Shown: positions 15,602 through 24,365, numbered from the stretch's first letter. The stretch is DNA of 64,000 nt from an uncultured Ruminococcus sp. (GCA_902776975.1 CACYSI010000013.1:1-64000); one strand, 5' to 3'. The notes: generated from the letters alone by a model not told the origin. Numbers and translations: made by a program.

Positions 15602-16717
15602 TTACTCTAAATTTGCGCAGTCCTTGAGCAGAGATATGATAGGCAGATGCTGAGGACAGGCGTCCTCGCACTGACCGCACTCTATACAGTCGCTCGCCTT
15701 GCCTCTGCCCTCGGTGGCTATCTGGTACGCTCCTCTGCCGCCGTCCCAGTTGCCGGTCTCTTTGTTCTTGACGGCAAAGATCCCCGGGATAGCTATGTCC
15801 ATCGGACAGCCGCTCACGCAGTATTTGCAGGCGGTGCACTGTATGGAGTTATCCTTTTCAAGCTCCTTCTGTACCGCTGCGATGACCTTGTACTCGCTCT
15901 CGCTCAGCGGCTTGAAGTTTCTCATGTACGAGAGATTGTCCTCCATCTGTTCGATGCTTGACATACCCGACAGCACCGCGATCACTCCCTCGAGCGACGC
16001 CGCGTAGCGGATGCCCCACGATGCCGCAGATAGCTCGGGAGCGGCTTCTTTGAACAGCCTTTTGATATTATCGTTAGGGTCTGCGAGAGCGCCGCCCTTG
16101 AGCGGCTCCATGATAGTCATGGATACCGAGTGTCTGCGGGCTATCTCGTAACATTCCTTTGAGGCGACGCCGGGGTTGTCCCAGTCGGCGTAGTTTATCT
16201 GCAGCTGGATGAAGTCCACGTCGTCATGCTCCGTCAGCAGCTCATCGAGCAGCTGAGGATCGCCGTGGAACGAAAAGCCGTAGTACCGTATCAGCCCCTT
16301 GGCTTTCTGTTCTTTTACGAAGTCCCAGATGCCGAAGTCCTCGTAGTATCTTACGTTGTTTCTGCTCAGCGCGTGCAGCAGATAGTAGTCGAAGTACCCC
16401 GCGCCGGTGCGCTCGAGGCTGGTATGGAACTGCTGCTTTGCGGTCTGCTCGGTCAGTCCCGGAATACCGGCGTTGAGCTTTGTACACAGGGTGAAGCTAT
16501 CTCGCGGATGGCGGTCGATCAGCGCCTCTTTTGTCACGCGCTCGCTGTCGCCGTCGTCATATACAAAGGCGGTGTCAAAGTATGTACCGCCGGCTTCTAT
16601 AAAGCGGTCTACCATCTCGGCGACCTTTTCGGTATCATTAGAGCCGTCCGCGCGCTTAGGCAGGCGCATCAGACCGAAGCCTAATTTAAAATCTTCTTTT
16701 CCGAACCGGTCAGACAT
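15602..16717 (-). CDS. Aldo/keto reductase with C-terminal 2[4Fe-4S] ferredoxin domain
   Basis: A 371-residue oxidoreductase. The N-terminal part is an aldo/keto reductase barrel: FGLMRLPKRADG, YFDTAFVYDDGDSE (Asp and Tyr of the catalytic tetrad), LCTKLNAG and YYLLHAL. The C-terminal 80 residues hold two cluster motifs, CTACKYCVSGCP and CIECGQCEDACP, which would bind two [4Fe-4S] clusters. This fused type is common in anaerobic Clostridia and probably takes electrons from ferredoxin. Its stop overlaps nothing, but its start overlaps the end of the DUF1893 gene by 8 bp, which argues for co-translation. GAGGAGG precedes the ATG. Confidence 0.9.
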   Translation of the reverse strand: MSDRFGKEDFKLGFGLMRLPKRADGSNDTEKVAEMVDRFIEAGGTYFDTAFVYDDGDSERVTKEALIDRHPRDSFTLCTKLNAGIPGLTEQTAKQQFHTSLERTGAGYFDYYLLHALSRNNVRYYEDFGIWDFVKEQKAKGLIRYYGFSFHGDPQLLDELLTEHDDVDFIQLQINYADWDNPGVASKECYEIARRHSVSMTIMEPLKGGALADPNDNIKRLFKEAAPELSAASWGIRYAASLEGVIAVLSGMSSIEQMEDNLSYMRNFKPLSESEYKVIAAVQKELEKDNSIQCTACKYCVSGCPMDIAIPGIFAVKNKETGNWDGGRGAYQIATEGRGKASDCIECGQCEDACPQHLPIISLLKDCANLE

Positions 16718-17138
16718 TTGTACCTCCTCGGCGCATTTCGTTCAGACGGGCTTTAAGAGCCCTATATCCCTCTTCGGGGTCATTGATATCGGCTACAGTC
16801 TTTTCCATAGGGCAGATATCGTCGCCCTTGCGGTTTATGATCCTGTCGGTCAGCATGTCGTATGAACAGGGGATACCTCTCTCTGTGAGACAGTCTCTCG
16901 CCGCCTTTGACATCACTCTGCCGTAGACCTCGGCTATACCCGCTTTGATGAAGAGCATAGCCGCCGCCTTGCCGACTATGACATCGGCGACACTGCTGCC
17001 GATGAGATCCCGTTCTTCGGCGATGAAACGCATCATCGGCGATATCCCTCGCCCGTCATCGGTGAAAAACCTGCCGTCCTTACATATACATATCGAGTGA
17101 TCGCCTAATTCGGCTTTTGCGATCTCTATATCATTCAT
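16710..17138 (-). CDS. DUF1893 domain-containing protein
   Basis: A 142-residue soluble protein. SICICKDGRFFTDDGRGISPMM followed by VADVIVGKAAAMLFIKAGIAEVYG and a later CPMEK motif fits DUF1893, a small alpha/beta family related to cytidine-deaminase-like proteins. Three conserved-looking cysteines are present. It overlaps the ECF transporter gene upstream (8 bp) and the aldo/keto reductase gene downstream (8 bp), so the three are translationally linked. The pairing with a vitamin-type transporter suggests a role in a cofactor or metabolite pathway, but this is inference. Confidence 0.8.
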   Translation of the reverse strand: MNDIEIAKAELGDHSICICKDGRFFTDDGRGISPMMRFIAEERDLIGSSVADVIVGKAAAMLFIKAGIAEVYGRVMSKAARDCLTERGIPCSYDMLTDRIINRKGDDICPMEKTVADINDPEEGYRALKARLNEMRRGGTNV

Positions 17139-17715
17139 CTTTGCTGTCCTTTAAGAGTACCGCTCTCAGACCTATGCTGACTATCGGTACAAGCACAGCC
17201 TGTATCAGCAGTCCGGGCACGCCCGCCAAGATCTGCTGCCATATCATCTCAGTCGTAAAGGGCGCGAAGCTCTGACATATCGCGACAGCCGCGAGGAACA
17301 CGGCTCTGCCGCTCAGCTGCGCGGCGATGACCGCGGCGAAAGCCCACAGACCTTTTTCGTATATCTTCTTTGAGAACAGCCCCGATACTACGGCGAACAC
17401 CGTCAGCTCCAGCACCATGAACGGCAGTCTCGGCAGAGCGGGCATCGGATCACCCATGAGCGATGTGATCGCGAAGCTGACTATCGGCGACAGCGCTCCT
17501 ACCGTGATCGCCCATTTAGAGCCGAGCAGACAGCCGCCTATCAGTACAGGCAGGTACATCGGCAGCAGCTGTACTCCTCCGGGCTGACCCAAGGCGAGAT
17601 GTACTATCTGAGGCAGTATAACGGCGAGAGCTATCAGCCCTGCCGATACCAACGCTTTGCAGGTGATCTTATTCTTTGATGTCACGTTTTTCAGTGTCAA
17701 TACATTGTCCAGCAT
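17131..17715 (-). CDS. ECF transporter S component
   Basis: A 194-residue membrane protein with about six helices. The run LLPMYLPVLIGGCLLGSKWAI followed by GALSPIVSFAITSLMGDPMPALPRLPFMVLEL is typical of substrate-binding S components of energy-coupling factor vitamin transporters. No EcfA/EcfT genes are near, so it would share a common energising module encoded elsewhere (group II type). The ligand cannot be read from sequence. First gene of the probable operon with DUF1893, aldo/keto reductase and YjbR protein. Confidence 0.8.
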   Translation of the reverse strand: MLDNVLTLKNVTSKNKITCKALVSAGLIALAVILPQIVHLALGQPGGVQLLPMYLPVLIGGCLLGSKWAITVGALSPIVSFAITSLMGDPMPALPRLPFMVLELTVFAVVSGLFSKKIYEKGLWAFAAVIAAQLSGRAVFLAAVAICQSFAPFTTEMIWQQILAGVPGLLIQAVLVPIVSIGLRAVLLKDSKDE

Positions 17716-17840
17716 ATTTATTCACCTCTTAACTTATTATATCGACCATATAGTTTCATGTCAACAAAAAGAGAGTGAAATTTGCGTGTCGCAGAGTATA
17801 TTTGATGATAAAAAACATATGTATTTACATGAAAAAAGTG

Positions 17841-17869
17841 TTGTAATACCGAGCCGAAGAAGCTATAAT
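17841..17869 (+). promoter_or_regulatory. Promoter of the partner-switching cassette
   Basis: TTGTAA (17841-17846), 17 bp, TATAAT (17864-17869). The leader of about 65 nt has a small TCCGAC/GTCGGA hairpin before the AAGGAGG at the STAS gene. Confidence 0.75.
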
Positions 17870-17942
17870 AAATATGTATGTATACAGATACACCCGATCC
17901 GACAGCGTCGGACTCAGTGACCGATCATCAAGGAGGCTAAGT

Positions 17943-18236
17943 ATGAAGCTTAACGTAACTAACGAAGACAAGATATGTACTATCGTGATCGAGGGCAGCA
18001 TAGACGCCCTTACCTCGCCCGAGCTCGAACAGGCCATATCCGGCGCCGCTCCCGTCTGCGAAAAAATGATCCTGGATATGACAGGCGTAGACTATATCTC
18101 GTCAGCGGGTCTCAGGACCGTAGTAGCCGCTAACCAAAAGCTCGGTAAGGACAACCTCGTTCTCAAAGGTCTCGCGCCTAACGTGCTTGAGATCTTCAGA
18201 CTCACGGGCTTTACAAAATTCTTTAACATCGAATGA
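17943..18236 (+). CDS. STAS domain anti-sigma factor antagonist (SpoIIAA/RsbV-like), first copy
   Basis: A 97-residue STAS protein. The start at 17943 follows AAGGAGG. GSIDALTSPELEQAI gives the first strand-helix unit and MTGVDYISSAGLRTVV carries the conserved phosphoacceptor serine (Ser53 or Ser54). In partner switching the kinase (HATPase) phosphorylates this serine and a PP2C phosphatase removes it; the dephospho form binds the kinase and releases its other partner. The matching kinase domains and phosphatase are encoded in the next two genes. It is 22 bp from the MATE fusion gene. Confidence 0.9.
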   Translation: MKLNVTNEDKICTIVIEGSIDALTSPELEQAISGAAPVCEKMILDMTGVDYISSAGLRTVVAANQKLGKDNLVLKGLAPNVLEIFRLTGFTKFFNIE

Positions 18237-18258
18237 CCCGATCGGATAAGGGGCAGTT

Positions 18259-19992
18259 ATGAAACGCACGGGAACTCTTATCAATAAAACCTACCGCAAT
18301 CTTCTTGTATCCACACTGGCGATGACGGCATCCATGTACCTGTCGAGCATACTCGACGGCATCATGGTAGGTCAGATACTCGGCACCTTAGAGCTGTCCG
18401 CCATCAACCTTACATATTCTATATCCTTTCTCAAAAACATCCTCATAGCCATGTTCACCTTCGGCGGCAACACTCTTGCGATCATGTACAAGGGCAAGCG
18501 CGAGAACGACAAGGCGGATGTGGTGTTCACCGTATCGTTCTGGGCAGGGATACTGTCGTCGGTGCTCATAGCGGTCATCGGAATAGCTCTTACCGTACCT
18601 ACGGCGTCTCTGCTCGGTCAGCATAAGCCCGAGCTCGAGTCGCTCATCGCGGCATACCTGATACCTCTTTGGGTACTCACTCCGCTGACGGCGCTCAACA
18701 ACCAGACCGCCGCCTTCGCGCGCACGGACGGGCTCAAGAAGCTCGCTACCGCACTGCCGATAGTCGCCAACGTCATCAATCTGGTGTGCGACTATCTGTT
18801 CATGGCTGTGTTCGGCTGGGGCATCGCCGGCGCCGGCTGGGCGACGGTGGTAGGCTACGCGCTTGGCTCGCTGCTGTGTATATTCTACTTCAAAAGCTCG
18901 GAGCGTTCGGTGCGTTTTACGCGTGAGGCATTCAAAAAGCTCAGCATTATGGGCAAGATCCTCAGCACGGGTATGCCCTCCGCGCTTATATATGTCTGTA
19001 ACTTCCTCAGACTGTTCTTTACCAACGCCATCATTCTTTCGGCGACGGGCACCGAGGGCACTCAGATAGCCTCTGTATCGTTCTCTCTCAACAGCCTGTG
19101 CTTCATCTTTATCGAGGGCGCTACCATGACGCTCCTTCCGCTGCTCGGCGCTCTGTACGGCGAGCGGGATATCAAGGGACAGAAGCTCGCGCTCAGATAC
19201 GGTATGTTCGTCACGGTCGGCTTATCGATCATCATACTCATATTGTCAGAGCTGTTCCCGCTGCAGCTCGCGTCGATGTACGGTCTCACCGACCCCGCTA
19301 TTTGCTCGGTGTTCGCGGTGACGTTCAGGATCATGTCGATCAACATCCCCATACTCGCCGTGATCTATGTCATGCGCACCTTCTTTCAGGCTACCAAGCA
19401 GCGGTGGCTCGCTAACATCCTCGTCATTCTCGACGGATTTGCTACCGTTGTACCGCTGATGTATTTTCTCTCCAAGATCGACATCTACTGGCTGTGGGCG
19501 TCGTTCCCGATTTCCAAGGCTCTCACCGTGCTCATCACCGTTGTCATCATAGTGATTTACAAAAAGGTGAAGAACAAGGATAACTATCTGCTCATAAACG
19601 GCGAAGAAGGTCCCGCGCTCGACTTCTCTATACATAATAATGTCGAAGAGGCTACAGACGCCGCTCATAAGGCTGTCGAGTTCTGCGAGAGTCAGAGAGT
19701 AGAGAAGAACCTTTCCCACAATATCGGCGTAGCTGTAGAGGAGCTGTGCGTCAACACCGCCAAGTACGCGGCTAAAGGCCAGTCGGACAGCATAGATATA
19801 TATGTCAAGGTCTCAGACAAGTCTGTTGTGCTCAGAGTCAGAGACAACGGCAATATCTTCAATCCTACCGAATACAAGGATGATACCGGGCGTGAGGTCA
19901 CCGGGCTTATGCTCGTGCGTTCGCTCACCTCGTCCATAGATTATAACCGTGTCTTGGGCTTCAACGTCACCGCGGTCACGGTAAACAGATGA
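18259..19992 (+). CDS. MATE family transporter fused to a C-terminal RsbW-like HATPase domain
   Basis: A 577-residue fusion. Residues 1 to about 440 form a MATE exporter with about twelve membrane helices (LDGIMVGQILGTLELSAINL; NNQTAAFARTDG; VMRTFFQATKQRWLANI). Residues about 455-577 form a soluble HATPase_c_2 domain of the anti-sigma kinase type: N box GVAVEELCVNTAKYA (Glu494/495, Asn499), G1 box RDNGN (Asp529, Gly531) and a later GLMLVRSLTSSIDYN. The reading frame is unbroken and the linker (KKVKNKDNYLLINGEEGP) is short. The order with STAS and PP2C genes suggests the kinase domain is a partner-switch component tethered to the transporter. The transported substrate is unknown. Confidence 0.9.
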   Translation: MKRTGTLINKTYRNLLVSTLAMTASMYLSSILDGIMVGQILGTLELSAINLTYSISFLKNILIAMFTFGGNTLAIMYKGKRENDKADVVFTVSFWAGILSSVLIAVIGIALTVPTASLLGQHKPELESLIAAYLIPLWVLTPLTALNNQTAAFARTDGLKKLATALPIVANVINLVCDYLFMAVFGWGIAGAGWATVVGYALGSLLCIFYFKSSERSVRFTREAFKKLSIMGKILSTGMPSALIYVCNFLRLFFTNAIILSATGTEGTQIASVSFSLNSLCFIFIEGATMTLLPLLGALYGERDIKGQKLALRYGMFVTVGLSIIILILSELFPLQLASMYGLTDPAICSVFAVTFRIMSINIPILAVIYVMRTFFQATKQRWLANILVILDGFATVVPLMYFLSKIDIYWLWASFPISKALTVLITVVIIVIYKKVKNKDNYLLINGEEGPALDFSIHNNVEEATDAAHKAVEFCESQRVEKNLSHNIGVAVEELCVNTAKYAAKGQSDSIDIYVKVSDKSVVLRVRDNGNIFNPTEYKDDTGREVTGLMLVRSLTSSIDYNRVLGFNVTAVTVNR

Positions 19993-19993
19993 T

Positions 19994-21979
19994 ATGAAAA
20001 AGACTAAATCTATTTTTTTCAAGACAGCCATCATTTTAGCGCTGGTGGTACTGCTGCTTGACGTACTGGTGCTGGCGCTCACATACAACATCACATATAA
20101 CAACAATTTAGAGTTAGCCGAGAGTCGTCTGCGCAATGCCGCCGAGATGACGTTGAAGTCTACAGAGACATATAATTTGTATGACTATGTCGACAAGCCT
20201 GAAGAAGGCTTCAATTTTGACATGATCTGTGAGATGTTCGATATAACTTATGTTTATGTTGTTGAGCCGGATGTCAGAACCAGAAGCGAGACTTATATCG
20301 CCATCGGTTTCGGTGAGAACGCCTCTGAGGAGGCTATCAATACCCGCTATCCGGGCATCAGGGTCGATGGTGAGCTCAACGACTCGGAGATCGAGGCTTA
20401 TAACGGTAACGATGACGGCGTCATCCTGCACGAGTTAAGCAGATTTGATGACTCTCTTATATGCTATCTGCCGTGTACACAGTACTTTGATTTCAAGAGC
20501 AATGACTACGTGGAGTATAAAGCGCCTCTGGTCGTAGGCGCCGAGTTATCGCTGAACGATTATAACAGGAGCTTTCAGAGGCAGTTCAACGTCATAACGA
20601 TACTGACCATAACCCTGACTCTGCTTATGGTCGTCGCCTTCGGCGTCATATTGTACTTCAAGGTCTCGCACCCCTTACGCGTTATCACCGCAAGGATAAG
20701 CCACTTTGTCACCGACCGAAAGAAGGGCTTTACCAAGCTCAAGGTCAAAGGTGAAGACGAGCTCGCGCAGATGTCGCAAGCCTTCAACACCATGGCTGAA
20801 GAGATAGATACATATATAGGCGATATCGAGGCGCTCACGCGCGAGAAGCATACTCAGGAGGCAGAGCTCAACATCGCGCGCCGCATCCAGATGGGACTTT
20901 TACAGCCCGATAATTTCGATACCGCCAAGATGGATATAGACGCGTACATCCTGCCCGCCAAGGACGTCGGAGGCGATCTGTACGATTACTGCGTGCTGGA
21001 TGACGGCAGGATCTTCACCGCTATCGCCGATGTATCCGGCAAGGGCATCTCGGCGTCTCTCTTCATGTCGAGGGCTATCACTTTGCTGCATCAGTACGCG
21101 CAGAGGGGCTACTCTCCCGCCCGCATATTAGAGCGGTTCAACGACACCTTAGCAGCCCAAAACCCCTCGGGTCTGTTCATCACCGCTTTTGTAGCGATCT
21201 TTGATCCGCAAAAACACGAGCTCGTATATTCTAACGCCGGTCATAACTACCCGTATATAATCTCGGATAAGCTCGTCACTCTCGACAGCGCTCACGGAGT
21301 CGCCGCGGGTCTGTTTGCGGGCGAGGCGTTCGAAGACGCGACCCTCAGGCTCGCTCCCGGCGATATCCTCTTCATGTTTACGGACGGAGTCAACGAGGCT
21401 AAGAGCGCCTCGGGCGAGTTTTACTCAACTCAGAGGCTCGAAGACAGGCTCAGGACCTGCATAGGGTCAGATGACCCCGCCGCCATTCATGTCGTGCTCG
21501 ATGAGCTCAAGAGCTTTACCGAGGGAGCCGAGCAGAACGACGACATCACCATGCTCACTATGCGCGTCAAGCCCTATGTCAGCGAGGTTACGCTTAATCT
21601 CAAGTCCGATAAAAGCGAGCTTGTCAGGATAAGGAGCGCCATAGATCAGCTCGATATATCCGAGGATAAGAAGAAGACCCTGTATCTGGCGGCGGAGGAG
21701 ATCTTCGTCAACATCTGCTCCTACGCGTATGATACACAGGGCGAGGCGGGGCTCAATATAACCGTCGGAAATGTGATAGGCATGACCTTCACCGACAGCG
21801 GAGCGCCGTTCGATCCTACCGCCGACGTCATAGATATAAACGATTATGACCATGAACATTCTATCGGCGGCTTGGGCAGATTTCTTGTATTCTCCGTAGC
21901 CGACAGATATGATTATGAGTATAAGGACGGCAAAAACATACTCAGCCTGTATTTCAATAACGAGGTGAACGATCGATGA
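19994..21979 (+). CDS. Membrane HAMP-PP2C (SpoIIE-type) phosphatase with C-terminal HATPase domain
   Basis: A 661-residue sensor phosphatase. A membrane helix (about 10-32), an outside region (33-197), a second helix (198-222), a HAMP region (223-275), a coiled linker (EAELNIARRIQMGLLQPDNF), a PP2C/SpoIIE domain (300-525) and an anti-sigma-type HATPase (530-660) follow in order. PP2C metal residues are visible in DVGGDLYD, DVSGKGISA, FTDGVNEA and QNDDIT. The HATPase has an N box AAEEIFVNICSYAY (566-579), TDSG (600-603) and GGLG (625-628). It starts one base past the stop of the MATE fusion. The outside region may sense a signal that sets STAS dephosphorylation. Confidence 0.93.
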   Translation: MKKTKSIFFKTAIILALVVLLLDVLVLALTYNITYNNNLELAESRLRNAAEMTLKSTETYNLYDYVDKPEEGFNFDMICEMFDITYVYVVEPDVRTRSETYIAIGFGENASEEAINTRYPGIRVDGELNDSEIEAYNGNDDGVILHELSRFDDSLICYLPCTQYFDFKSNDYVEYKAPLVVGAELSLNDYNRSFQRQFNVITILTITLTLLMVVAFGVILYFKVSHPLRVITARISHFVTDRKKGFTKLKVKGEDELAQMSQAFNTMAEEIDTYIGDIEALTREKHTQEAELNIARRIQMGLLQPDNFDTAKMDIDAYILPAKDVGGDLYDYCVLDDGRIFTAIADVSGKGISASLFMSRAITLLHQYAQRGYSPARILERFNDTLAAQNPSGLFITAFVAIFDPQKHELVYSNAGHNYPYIISDKLVTLDSAHGVAAGLFAGEAFEDATLRLAPGDILFMFTDGVNEAKSASGEFYSTQRLEDRLRTCIGSDDPAAIHVVLDELKSFTEGAEQNDDITMLTMRVKPYVSEVTLNLKSDKSELVRIRSAIDQLDISEDKKKTLYLAAEEIFVNICSYAYDTQGEAGLNITVGNVIGMTFTDSGAPFDPTADVIDINDYDHEHSIGGLGRFLVFSVADRYDYEYKDGKNILSLYFNNEVNDR

Positions 21980-22278
21980 ATGTGACAAAAAAGCTTGATT
22001 CGGATACCATGACGATCTTTGTCGAGGGCTGGCTCGATACCCTTACCGCCGAGCAGTTCCGCTCTGAGGCGCAGCAGCTCGAAGGAGCCGAAAAAGTGAT
22101 ACTTGACCTGAGTAAAGTGGATTATATCTCTTCGGCGGGTCTGCGTGAGGTAGTCGCTCTGCACCGCTCCGTTACCGGGAGCGGGGGCAGCTTTTCCGTG
22201 CGCGGGGTCGTGCCCGCAGTCATGGATGTGTTCACGCTGACAGGCTTTGACAAAAAGCTGGATATCACTCCGGCGTGA
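21976..22278 (+). CDS. STAS domain anti-sigma factor antagonist, second copy
   Basis: A 100-residue STAS protein whose ATG overlaps the stop of the phosphatase gene (ATGA). EGWLDTLTAEQFRSEA and LSKVDYISSAGLREVV match the first STAS gene of the cassette; the phosphoacceptor is Ser52 or Ser53. The two STAS proteins are similar but not recent duplicates, since most other positions differ, so each may pair with one of the two HATPase domains. A terminator follows. Confidence 0.9.
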   Translation: MNVTKKLDSDTMTIFVEGWLDTLTAEQFRSEAQQLEGAEKVILDLSKVDYISSAGLREVVALHRSVTGSGGSFSVRGVVPAVMDVFTLTGFDKKLDITPA

Positions 22279-22297
22279 TAAACGGTAGATAAACAGA

Positions 22298-22330
22298 CGG
22301 AGCGACAGTTATCCTGCCGCTCCGCTTTTA
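22298..22330 (+). terminator. Terminator of the partner-switching cassette
   Basis: CGGAGCG/CGCTCCG hairpin with inner CAG/CTG pairing followed by CTTTTATT, 20 bp past the last STAS stop. Confidence 0.75.
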
Positions 22331-22338
22331 TTAAATCA

Positions 22339-22472
22339 GTCATTGCGAGGGCAAAGGCTCCCTTTCCTAAGGGAGCTGTCAGCGAAGCTGACTGAGGGTT
22401 CCCGTGGCAATCCCACAAAGCCGAGATATGACCTCGGGAGATTGCCGCGTTGTTTCGCTCCCCGCAATGACG
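22339..22472. repeat. Nested palindromic intergenic repeat, type A
   Basis: A roughly 135-bp element ending in GTCATTGCG and CGCAATGAC. Inside are GGCTCCC/GGGAGC, CAGC/GCTG and GGCAATC/GATTGCC pairs. Parts of it recur at 44636-44692, 55160-55226 and 57616-57710, and shorter pieces near 14862 and 24195. Such elements are common between genes of gut Clostridia; no gene lies in it. Confidence 0.65.
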
Positions 22473-22524
22473 ATGGTTTGTTTTTCAACAGCTCCGTTTG
22501 TATTATATGTATAATTGTGCTCGG

Positions 22525-23148
22525 TTATCTGATAAAGTTTGTAAAGGTCTTGTCCTCATATTGCGGAGCCTCGACTCCGTTCTCCCTGCCTGATTTTATC
22601 GACTGCAGCAGCCATGTCATGTTCTGCGCCAGCGTCCTCATCGTCTGCAGACCCTCCGCGTCCAGCTTTACCTGCTCGGGATCGCTGCCGTGCACCTGGT
22701 TCCAGTACTGTGAGCCGGCTACTATCATGTTTTCGATCAGGTAATACTGGTTGAGCCTCTGAAACGCCGATGTCGCGCCGCCTCTCCTGCATGATACGAC
22801 AGACGCCGCGAGCTTGCCCGCGAATTTTTCATTCGGTATGCTGAAGAAAAGTCTGTCCATAAACGAGGTCAGCCTGCCTGTAGGGCCGCCGTAGTATACG
22901 GGCGAGCCGAAGACAAAGCCGTCGATATCGTCTATCCGCGCGGCTATATCGTTGACCTCATCATTGAACACGCATCCGCCGCCCTGCTGACATTTACAGC
23001 AGGCTATGCAGTCGGGAGTCGCTTTCTTGCCGAGCCACAGTATCTCAGTCTCTATGCCGTTTTTCTCAAACACCGCCGCCATCTCGCTTAGCGCCGTGTA
23101 GGTGCAGCCGTTCTGATTGGGGCTGCCGTTTATCATCAGTATCTTCAT
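22525..23148 (-). CDS. Flavodoxin-like NAD(P)H-dependent oxidoreductase
   Basis: A 207-residue FMN-dependent reductase of the multimeric flavodoxin/iron-sulfur flavoprotein group. MKILMINGSPNQNGCTY is the phosphate-binding loop for FMN; CIACCKCQQGGGC is a Cys motif seen in related clostridial proteins; GFVFGSPVYYGGPTG binds the flavin ring. GGAGG precedes the ATG. It has a separate promoter and no operon partner; physiological electron acceptor unknown. Confidence 0.85.
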   Translation of the reverse strand: MKILMINGSPNQNGCTYTALSEMAAVFEKNGIETEILWLGKKATPDCIACCKCQQGGGCVFNDEVNDIAARIDDIDGFVFGSPVYYGGPTGRLTSFMDRLFFSIPNEKFAGKLAASVVSCRRGGATSAFQRLNQYYLIENMIVAGSQYWNQVHGSDPEQVKLDAEGLQTMRTLAQNMTWLLQSIKSGRENGVEAPQYEDKTFTNFIR

Positions 23149-23177
23149 ATGTACCTCCTGATTATATTTATGTAATC

Positions 23178-23206
23178 ATTATACATTTTTGCTGACGGTT
23201 TTTCAA
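23178..23206 (-). promoter_or_regulatory. Promoter of the flavodoxin-like gene
   Basis: On the minus strand TTGAAA (23206-23201), 17 bp, TATAAT (23183-23178), 29 bp before the ATG. Confidence 0.7.
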
Positions 23207-23224
23207 TCGAAATTTAACAGGTAG

Positions 23225-23261
23225 AAAAAAGAGCAGGCGTGCTTTTATCGCGCGTCTGCTC
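23225..23261 (-). terminator. Terminator after the lipoprotein gene at 23273
   Basis: Minus-strand GAGCAGACGCGC/GCACGCCTGCTC hairpin followed by TTTTTT, 12 bp past the stop codon. Confidence 0.85.
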
Positions 23262-23272
23262 AAAGTCTTTTT

Positions 23273-24076
23273 TTACTGTTCGGTTGCGGGTTCGTCGGAA
23301 ACTACGCCTGTTGATCTTGAGTAATTGATAGATGAAAGCGCAGCGGTATCCTTGGCGGGATCATAGTTGAACGCGACAGATACATTATCCGTAGTTATTG
23401 TCTTGTCCTTGGTTACATCGTTAGTATAGTTGATCGTGATCGCAGCGCTTTTATCGTTAGCGTCAACGGTGATATTTGAGTTAGGCTTGCCGAGCTTAGA
23501 GATCACATCCTCTACGGTCGAGTCATAGTTTATACCGCCGTAGCTGTAGGGCAGGTTATAGTCCTTAAAGCCGGTAGTAAAGCCCGTTATCGTCATCTCG
23601 TCTATATTCAGAGTTTTATCGGTGCTGTTATCCACATCGAGCATGAAGGTCTTGCTGCCGTCTACGAGGTTTACTCCCGTGACGGTCTGCGGAGGGACCT
23701 TCTCCATGGACTTTTCGATCTTCATGCCGAGACCGTCGAGGTCTTTGACGGTGGTCTTGCCGATGGTGACCGCCTTGCCGTTTACCTCTACCGTATCGGG
23801 CAGCTCCGTGTTCTTGGTCTCTTCATATGACCAGTCACGGTACATACAGAACTCATCCTCATTATCTCTTGACATCATGTCTTTTGTATCTATGGCTGAC
23901 TCGACAAAAGCTACCGCCTTATCAAAGTTAGCTTTTACAAGCTCCTTGTCCGTCGACGATACTTGCTGAGTGACTCCAACTTCCTCGGTTGCGTTTACTG
24001 AGCCGGGATGATTATTGCAGGCGCACAGACCCGCCGTCAGCGCTGCCGCTAACAAAAGCGCTGCTAATCTTTTCAT
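23273..24076 (-). CDS. Lipoprotein of unknown function
   Basis: A 267-residue predicted lipoprotein. The start at 24076 follows GGAGGAAAAT; the signal ends in a Cys-rich region (GLCACN). The mature part has a Thr/Ser-rich segment, then DNEDEFCMYRDWSYEETKN, a strand-rich middle (VEVNGKAVTIGKTTVKDL) and a region resembling small clostridial lipoproteins (GINYDSTVEDVISKLGKPN, typical of short beta-alpha repeats that read a signal or peptide). I do not recognise a named family. Single gene between a consensus promoter and a terminator. Confidence 0.75.
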   Translation of the reverse strand: MKRLAALLLAAALTAGLCACNNHPGSVNATEEVGVTQQVSSTDKELVKANFDKAVAFVESAIDTKDMMSRDNEDEFCMYRDWSYEETKNTELPDTVEVNGKAVTIGKTTVKDLDGLGMKIEKSMEKVPPQTVTGVNLVDGSKTFMLDVDNSTDKTLNIDEMTITGFTTGFKDYNLPYSYGGINYDSTVEDVISKLGKPNSNITVDANDKSAAITINYTNDVTKDKTITTDNVSVAFNYDPAKDTAALSSINYSRSTGVVSDEPATEQ

Positions 24077-24132
24077 ATTTTCCTCCTTCATACCGCTGTC
24101 ATCTGATATGTATCAACGGTATCATATGCTGA

Positions 24133-24161
24133 ATTATAATAAAATCCCGGCGATGTGTCAA
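24133..24161 (-). promoter_or_regulatory. Consensus promoter of the lipoprotein gene
   Basis: On the minus strand TTGACA (24161-24156), 17 bp, TATAAT (24138-24133): a perfect sigma-A match. Confidence 0.85.
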
Positions 24162-24320
24162 TAAGAAATCTGTCGCTGAAACGCCGTTTATATTGAATCT
24201 GTCTTTACGAGGAGCACAAGCGACGCGGCGCTCTCAACCGAATAAACGCTTCAAAAACCCCGCTGCTTGAGCGGGTAAAGTGTCCGGTTGACGCTTTAGC
24301 GCTTGCATCGGGAAGGTTTA

Positions 24321-24349
24321 TTGACAAATCATAGGTTTGATAATAAAAT
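24321..24349 (+). promoter_or_regulatory. Promoter of the HAD phosphatase gene
   Basis: TTGACA (24321-24326), 17 bp, TAAAAT (24344-24349). Transcription would start near 24356, only about 10 nt before the ATG at 24366, so the leader is very short. Confidence 0.75.
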
Positions 24350-24365
24350 GATTATCGGTGAGTAT

